A stretch of DNA of 64,000 nt, taken from positions 13,542 through 77,541 of the forward strand of contig CAZXUK010000002.1 of assembly GCA_964644045.1 (NCBI GenBank), given 5' to 3'. Source of the stretch: JAIOTG01 sp964644045 (GTDB lineage Bacteria > Patescibacteriota > Patescibacteriia > Patescibacteriales > JAGXOH01). Below are positions 60,255 through 64,000 of this stretch, piece after piece. The notes below the pieces were generated by a model that ran no database searches, was not told the origin of the DNA, and was given only the letters and a program-made list of their open reading frames with translations. Position 1 is the stretch's first letter. Each line of letters begins with the position of its first letter. The position numbers and the translations under genes were made by a program.

Positions 60255-60782
60255 CTATTCTTCAAAAGGAATGGCCTCGCCGGAGTCAAAGACATTTCCG
60301 GTGATAGAAGCCCCGTCGTTGGAAGCTAAACATTCCTCTATGGGAGAAAGCACCCTTTTTACCTCTCCGGGCGGAACCCAAAAGCCGGCTCTGTCAAGGG
60401 CTGCGTCAGGTGAGCAATGCAGACAGCCCACCATTCTTAAGGGGTCTTGGCTGTAAACCGCATAATTGCCCCAGTCCGGTTTATAATCCGGATCTTTGGG
60501 AGTATAAAGGGTTACGGGATCACCAATAAGTATGGGTTTCCCGCACCAGGCGCAACGGATGGACATATTGGCCAGGCAATCCAGACAGTAATCAACCGTT
60601 CCGTCTTCGTTTTTGGGTATTTTGCCAAAACATTTTCTGCCAAAAATATAGACCACTCCGGATTTTTGGGTTGTGTGCCCGCAGTTAACCGCGGTATAGG
60701 TTTGAAACCTATCTCGTAAAAGAAAATGCAAGCCCACGGCCACCAAAGAAACAACCACGATCAAGAGAATAGAAAATTCCAT
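60255..60782 (-). CDS. membrane-anchored zinc-ribbon-like protein
   Basis: The 175-residue product has an N-terminal transmembrane helix (about 4-22). A cytoplasmic or external part is rich in Cys pairs: CLDC, CAWC and CLHC, plus earlier single Cys/His (NCGHTT, GRKCFG). This pattern fits two zinc knuckles. The family is not recognised. ATG is 4 nt after AAAGGAGGC. The composition is GC-rich. Confidence 0.75.
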   Translation of the reverse strand: MEFSILLIVVVSLVAVGLHFLLRDRFQTYTAVNCGHTTQKSGVVYIFGRKCFGKIPKNEDGTVDYCLDCLANMSIRCAWCGKPILIGDPVTLYTPKDPDYKPDWGNYAVYSQDPLRMVGCLHCSPDAALDRAGFWVPPGEVKRVLSPIEECLASNDGASITGNVFDSGEAIPFEE

Positions 60783-60834
60783 TTTTGCCTCCTTTTTTAA
60801 ATTATACTTAGAAAGAGCGTTTAAATTTAGCTAA

Positions 60835-60863
60835 AGATTAAGGCAAAGATTAAATTTTGTCAA
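60835..60863 (-). promoter_or_regulatory. TAATCT-class promoter
   Basis: On the minus strand TTGACA (60863-60858), 17 bp, TAATCT (60840-60835). A further TATAAT is at 60806-60801, closer to the gene. Confidence 0.5.
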
Positions 60864-60897
60864 AGTTTTTAGATAATTTTTTAAAATTGCTATTGTT

Positions 60898-60935
60898 AAT
60901 AAAAAGCGCCATCAGCTAAACAAAACTAATGGCGC
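60898..60935 (-). terminator. terminator of 60962-61162 gene
   Basis: GCGCCAT / ATGGCGC with an inner AG/CT. On the minus strand a T run follows. Confidence 0.8.
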
Positions 60936-60961
60936 GAGCGTAGACTATTTTAGTCTCATTC

Positions 60962-61162
60962 TCAATCCTCGTGGGCCGTGAATTCTTCCGCGGTTTTCTC
61001 GGAGTGAAAGAGATTGTAATCGCCCTCAAAGTCGGAGATCCCTCGGGCGCATTCCGGGCAAAGATCCGGGTCTTCAATATCAACCATCTCTTCTGCCAGG
61101 TTTATGACGGCTTCTTTCAGATATTCCTCTGTGAAACTTTCTCTGCAGTGTCTACAAAGCAT
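60962..61162 (-). CDS. small acidic zinc-finger protein
   Basis: The 66-residue product has CRHC at residues 3-6 and CPEC at about 35-38, probably one zinc site, in a Glu/Asp-rich chain. The family is unknown. GAGGAAG lies 9 nt before ATG. A TAATCTTTAA motif (61192-61183 on the minus strand) resembles the -10 of other accessory genes, but no -35 is found. Confidence 0.65.
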   Translation of the reverse strand: MLCRHCRESFTEEYLKEAVINLAEEMVDIEDPDLCPECARGISDFEGDYNLFHSEKTAEEFTAHED

Positions 61163-61263
61163 CTTTTACTTCCTCTATTATTGTTAAAGATTATCATGTC
61201 TTTTACATTTTTTTATAAATCTGTTATTTTAAATATAGAAAGTTTTATTCTTAAAAAAAAATT

Positions 61264-61590
61264 ATGACTAAAGAACAAGAAAAAAAGTCATCCGGAGGAG
61301 CAAACGCAATGGCTCTTTTGAGCTACCTCGGGATTCTGGTTTTGATTCCGCTTTTGGCGGCCAAAGAAGATAAGTTTGCCCAGTATCATGCCAAGCAAGG
61401 ATTGGTGCTTCTTATCGCCGGAGTGATCGGTATGTTTATCGGAGTTATTCCCGTCATAGGTTGGATGCTTGCTCCGTTTATTACTTTGGCTTGGTTGGTT
61501 TTTGCTATTTTAGGAATTGTGAATGTGGTGGGCAATAAAGAGAAAAAACTTCCCATTATCGGCCAATACGCCGACAAACTCAATATTTAA
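61264..61590 (+). CDS. DUF4870/Tic20-like membrane protein
   Basis: The 108-residue protein has three transmembrane helices and the motif DKFAQYHAKQGLVLLI, close to the FxxxHAxQ pattern of DUF4870-type small membrane proteins. The function is unknown. No Shine-Dalgarno is present, in contrast to the neighbouring gene on the other strand. Confidence 0.82.
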   Translation: MTKEQEKKSSGGANAMALLSYLGILVLIPLLAAKEDKFAQYHAKQGLVLLIAGVIGMFIGVIPVIGWMLAPFITLAWLVFAILGIVNVVGNKEKKLPIIGQYADKLNI

Positions 61591-61623
61591 AGAGTTTAAA
61601 AATTGAGACATCTGATCAATTTA

Positions 61624-61664
61624 AAAAATGTACATTTTAATATCCGTTTAAATGTACATTTTTT
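61624..61664 (+). terminator. terminator with duplicated palindrome
   Basis: Two copies of the 12-bp palindrome AAATGTACATTT flank a short loop and pair with each other, ending in TTTTTT. Confidence 0.75.
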
Positions 61665-61680
61665 GTTTTTAGACCCGGGA

Positions 61681-61708
61681 CTTATAGGCTCAACCGGTTG
61701 CACATAAG
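61681..61708. promoter_or_regulatory. dyad site upstream of MscS-like gene
   Basis: CTTAT-N5-CAACCGGTTG-N3-ATAAG: a perfect 10-bp palindrome within outer inverted arms, about 95 bp before the gene. An operator role is speculative. Nothing else is seen in the 61591-61800 gap. Confidence 0.35.
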
Positions 61709-61800
61709 AGCTATATTTGTTAAAATCAAATTAGAAAATAATTTTTTATGTAAAGTTCGTTTTTTTATTGGTTTAAACAATAATTAATAGTAAAAATCTT

Positions 61801-62505
61801 ATGAATCAATTTTCCAACACAGCAGGGACATTTAATGAATGGGGAGACATTTTTATTGTCTCCATTCAAGATCTCTGGCTAAAAATCATTCATTTTTTAC
61901 CGGAAATTTTGAGCGCTTTGATAATTTTAATTATTGGTTTGATAATCGCCTCAATCGCCGGTAAGATCGTAAAAAAGCTCTCCGGTTATCTTAAAATTGA
62001 TGCCTTAATGAAAAAAATAAAAGTTAAAGAAGAACTGGAGAAATTGGGTCTAAAGTTTGAATTCGGGACGATTTTGGGTAAAATAGTAAAATGGTTCTTT
62101 ATCATCGCCACCTTAATAGCCGTGGTAGATGTTTTAAAGATTCCTCAAATTACTCAATTTTTGGAAGAAATCGCTCTTTACATTCCCAATGTTTTAGTGG
62201 CAGTAATAATTTTAGCTATTGGGGTGGTAGTGGCAGGATTGGCTCACGATGCCATTAAGAAAGGCACGGAAACTTTTCGCCTTTCTTCCTATACCGCTCA
62301 AATATTGGCCACTATAGCCAAGTGGGCCATAATAATTTTTACAACCATGGCCGCCTTGGTTCAGTTGGGCGTAGCCGCTGATATGATTAGAATTTTATTT
62401 ACCGGAATAGTGGTAGCCCTGTCCTTGGCTGGAGGTTTAGCTTTTGGCCTGGGAGGCAAAAAGAGAGCGGAAGAGATTATAGACAGGCTTAATACCAAGC
62501 AATAA
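61801..62505 (+). CDS. small-conductance mechanosensitive channel-like protein (TM-helix family)
   Basis: The 234-residue protein has four to five transmembrane segments arranged as two repeats (about 30-55 / 95-115 and 128-150 / 170-190), each with IILIIGLIIASIAGKIV-like Gly-rich helices. A terminal GGLAFGLGGKKRAEEII follows. This matches the conserved TM helix/CmpX-type subgroup related to MscS, lacking the large cytoplasmic vestibule. Probable osmotic or envelope sensing. Confidence 0.85.
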   Translation: MNQFSNTAGTFNEWGDIFIVSIQDLWLKIIHFLPEILSALIILIIGLIIASIAGKIVKKLSGYLKIDALMKKIKVKEELEKLGLKFEFGTILGKIVKWFFIIATLIAVVDVLKIPQITQFLEEIALYIPNVLVAVIILAIGVVVAGLAHDAIKKGTETFRLSSYTAQILATIAKWAIIIFTTMAALVQLGVAADMIRILFTGIVVALSLAGGLAFGLGGKKRAEEIIDRLNTKQ

Positions 62506-62523
62506 TCTGATTTCAGTATCAAG

Positions 62524-62556
62524 GAAGCCGGTCTTTTAAGGAGGCCGGCTTCTTTT
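62524..62556 (+). terminator. terminator after MscS-like gene
   Basis: GAAGCCGG / CCGGCTTC, then TTTT. Confidence 0.82.
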
Positions 62557-62770
62557 ATTCCGTAAATTTTTGATTTTTATCCCGTATGTGTTTTTTACCT
62601 TCCACAACTCGGGCAAAGGCATAATAAAAACCACCTAACGCTTTTAATTTTTCAGACCTCAGAGATTGGCTCATCTCCGATTTTTCGTATTCAATCATAA
62701 CTTTCGGGTTTGAATATTTATCAGACCGGAATCTTCCACCCGCGGAACATTGAGAAAAGGACTTGTTCAT
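62555..62770 (-). CDS. possible small basic protein
   Basis: A 71-residue ORF with a plausible composition. GGGGGG lies before ATG but only 2 nt away, which is too close for a good site. No motif is recognised and no terminator serves it. It may be real or chance; low support. Confidence 0.35.
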   Translation of the reverse strand: MNKSFSQCSAGGRFRSDKYSNPKVMIEYEKSEMSQSLRSEKLKALGGFYYAFARVVEGKKHIRDKNQKFTE

Positions 62771-62799
62771 ATCCCCCCAATTGAGCTTTCAAAATTTAT

Positions 62800-63027
62800 T
62801 TAAAGATTAGAATATAAACGGAAATTTGTCATAAGAATTTTGAGGACGGGATTAATATAAAAAGTAGGGGAGAAAACCCGGTTTTTATATTGATTTTTTT
62901 TAATTGTTACAAATCCGACGCTTTTGTACCAAACAATATCCACGTACAACTCGAAAATCGCCGGAAGAAACAAAAAGAGCAAGACAGTAACCGCTATTAT
63001 TATCGGTCTGTGTAATTTTTTTATCAT
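62800..63027 (-). pseudogene. N-terminal fragment resembling UPF0182 membrane protein
   Basis: The 75-residue ORF begins with a basic segment, a transmembrane helix (about 8-28) and ELYVDIVWYKSVGF, which resembles the conserved first helix and following segment of the long (about 900-residue) UPF0182 family. After residue 42 the sequence loses similarity and soon stops. A decayed remnant is the likeliest reading. Confidence 0.4.
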
Positions 63028-63099
63028 TTTAGGCCATTTTTTGAAATTAATTTTATACCCGCAAAAAAGCTAAGATCATTTTATCTGTTGTTAGCATAA

Positions 63100-63369
63100 A
63101 GGTTTTTGCTTTAAGGAGTAATTAAAACAAGGATAGGTGATAGAAATTTTAAAATAAAATTAATCCCCTGAAATGTTTTGGCCGAGTCGTGGTCTCTTAA
63201 GAGGAGGAGAACCGCATACGCGATATGATAACTTTAATACTTCATATATCACAAAAAAAGCAACCTGTTTGGCGAACTGTTGTTTAGCTAAAGACTTAAT
63301 TCCGATTTTGATTAGGGGGGAGTAAATGGATAGTTTAAATATACAAAGATATTATCTGAAATATAAAAA
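63100..63369 (+). other. SD-rich region with micro-ORFs
   Basis: Between the UPF0182-like fragment and the edge gene lie AAGGAGTAA (about 63113), GAGGAGGAGA (63201-63210) and AGGGGGGAG before ATG 63326. The ORFs that follow are very short or run through a terminator (63326 frame), so none is convincing. It resembles the micro-ORF transcript at 56738-56957. I see no other gene in 63028-63411. Confidence 0.35.
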
Positions 63370-63396
63370 GACCGCCAAGGGCGGCCTTTTTATTAT
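63366..63396. terminator. bidirectional terminator
   Basis: CCGCC / GGCGG stem with loop AAG, with A runs before and T runs after. It ends the minus-strand edge gene and any plus-strand transcript from 63100. Confidence 0.75.
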
Positions 63397-63411
63397 CCGA
63401 AGAGGTCAAAC

Positions 63412-64000
63412 TTATCTTTGCCAGACCGTAATTTCTATCTTTTGGACATCGGCAATATATTCTCCTATGTTTATTGTCATAGTGATCTCATTCCAGTCTC
63501 CTTCGGATCTTCGGAAGGTGTATTCGGCTTTATGTTTGTCTTTAGAGACGTTGGTGGTATTATAATCCTTTTCTTCCAATTGGCTTCTGATCTCGGTGGC
63601 ATCCTCCTGGGTTATCGGTCTTTTAACAATATAGTTAAATTTTATCCAATCTCCCGTGTTGGTGTCGTTTAATTTTACTCCTCCGAAGATATCTTCAAAC
63701 ACGGAAGAGAAGTCCTCGTGGAATTCTTCCGCCTTATCCGAAGTCGGAGCCACTCCGACCGCGTCCGGATAAGGATCTTCTTGATAGGGAGCGGTATAAT
63801 CTATGGCCATACCGTGGGCTCCTTGTCCGCTTGATCCCGTTCCGTCTTCTGTTATTGCCACTTTCAGATTATAATTTTCTCCTTTGGAGAAAATATAAAC
63901 GGTTTGTCCGCCGGAGGTTTGCTCTTCTTCCAGGCTCCAATCTTCGTCCAGATTGTCCCGGTAGAAGTCTTTAATAGCTCCTTCTTCCGGGGCGTTGATA
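63412..64000 (-). CDS. C-terminal part of unknown protein (5' end outside window)
   Basis: The frame is open from base 64000 to the stop at 63412, giving 196 residues. It is acidic, rich in Asp/Glu/Thr and beta-prone, with GENYNLKVAITEDGTG, a Pro/Tyr/Asp linker (PYQEDPYPDAV), and a C-terminal alternating beta pattern. No cysteines and no catalytic motif. It could be an extracytoplasmic domain of a lipoprotein or membrane protein; the N-terminus is not visible. Confidence 0.8.
   Translation of the reverse strand, partial: INAPEEGAIKDFYRDNLDEDWSLEEEQTSGGQTVYIFSKGENYNLKVAITEDGTGSSGQGAHGMAIDYTAPYQEDPYPDAVGVAPTSDKAEEFHEDFSSVFEDIFGGVKLNDTNTGDWIKFNYIVKRPITQEDATEIRSQLEEKDYNTTNVSKDKHKAEYTFRRSEGDWNEITMTINIGEYIADVQKIEITVWQR

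Noticed and set aside
63326..63565. 79-residue plus-strand ORF with a nearby ribosome site
   Set aside because: It runs through a terminator and is antisense to the edge gene; probably spurious beyond the first codons.

Overview
The window reads as a chromosomal segment of a Candidate Phyla Radiation (Patescibacteria) bacterium, most like a Parcubacteria-type lineage. This is inferred from gene content: a type IV pilus cluster without a secretin, an anaerobic ribonucleotide reductase, a double-length ThyX, a baseplate-J-like membrane protein, and AT-rich DNA with very short intergenic gaps. TGA acts as a normal stop (nrdG and rsmI end in TGA), so the UGA-recoding CPR lineages are unlikely. 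There is one tRNA (Leu, anticodon CAA). I saw no rRNA, insertion sequence, prophage or CRISPR array.

Layout. Positions 1-936 hold a truncated minus-strand beta-propeller-like protein. Positions 1.1-12.5 kb are a type IV pilus locus: pilM, pilN, pilO, a small membrane protein, pilB, a stand-alone receiver protein, a degenerate pilT paralogue, pilC, a minor pilin, the major pilin, an O-antigen-ligase-like protein (a possible pilin glycosylation enzyme) and prepilin peptidase. A canonical pilT lies apart at 54.7-55.7 kb. Division genes ftsA and ftsZ follow (12.5-15.1 kb). Next comes a class III ribonucleotide reductase operon: nrdR, nrdD, a separate 46-residue glycyl-radical polypeptide, and nrdG. 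HtrA, UppP, DnaE, a baseplate-J-like protein, tRNA-Leu, ParA/ParB, MiaB and MiaA run to 31.8 kb. From 31.9 to 44.3 kb most genes are on the minus strand: GatB, a dTTP supply cluster (dCMP deaminase, ThyX, a UPF0200-like kinase, Tmk, MazG), RarA, and the secE-nusG-rplK-rplA block, which is interrupted by a small membrane protein. The 44.4-53.7 kb part carries a lipoprotein, a large membrane protein, RsmI, MetG, CvpA, TsaC, CtpA and PyrG. The right-hand 10 kb is accessory: short or unknown proteins, a frameshifted dapB, a receiver-domain protein, a chagasin-like inhibitor, an alarmone-hydrolase-like HD protein, an MscS-like channel and a truncated gene at the edge.

Two styles of gene start coexist. 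Most core genes have no Shine-Dalgarno sequence, and three (the O-antigen-ligase-like gene, ctpA, pilT) have TATAAT 6-7 nt before ATG, which suggests leaderless transcripts. A scattered set of mostly small accessory genes has a strong AAGGAGG-type ribosome site. Several of these share a promoter of the form TTGAC(A/T)-N17-TAATYT, unlike the TATAAT used by core genes. This shared signature, the split NrdD, and an SD-rich micro-ORF transcript at 56.7-57.0 kb are the most unusual observations. All functional calls come from reading motifs by eye; no database search was run.
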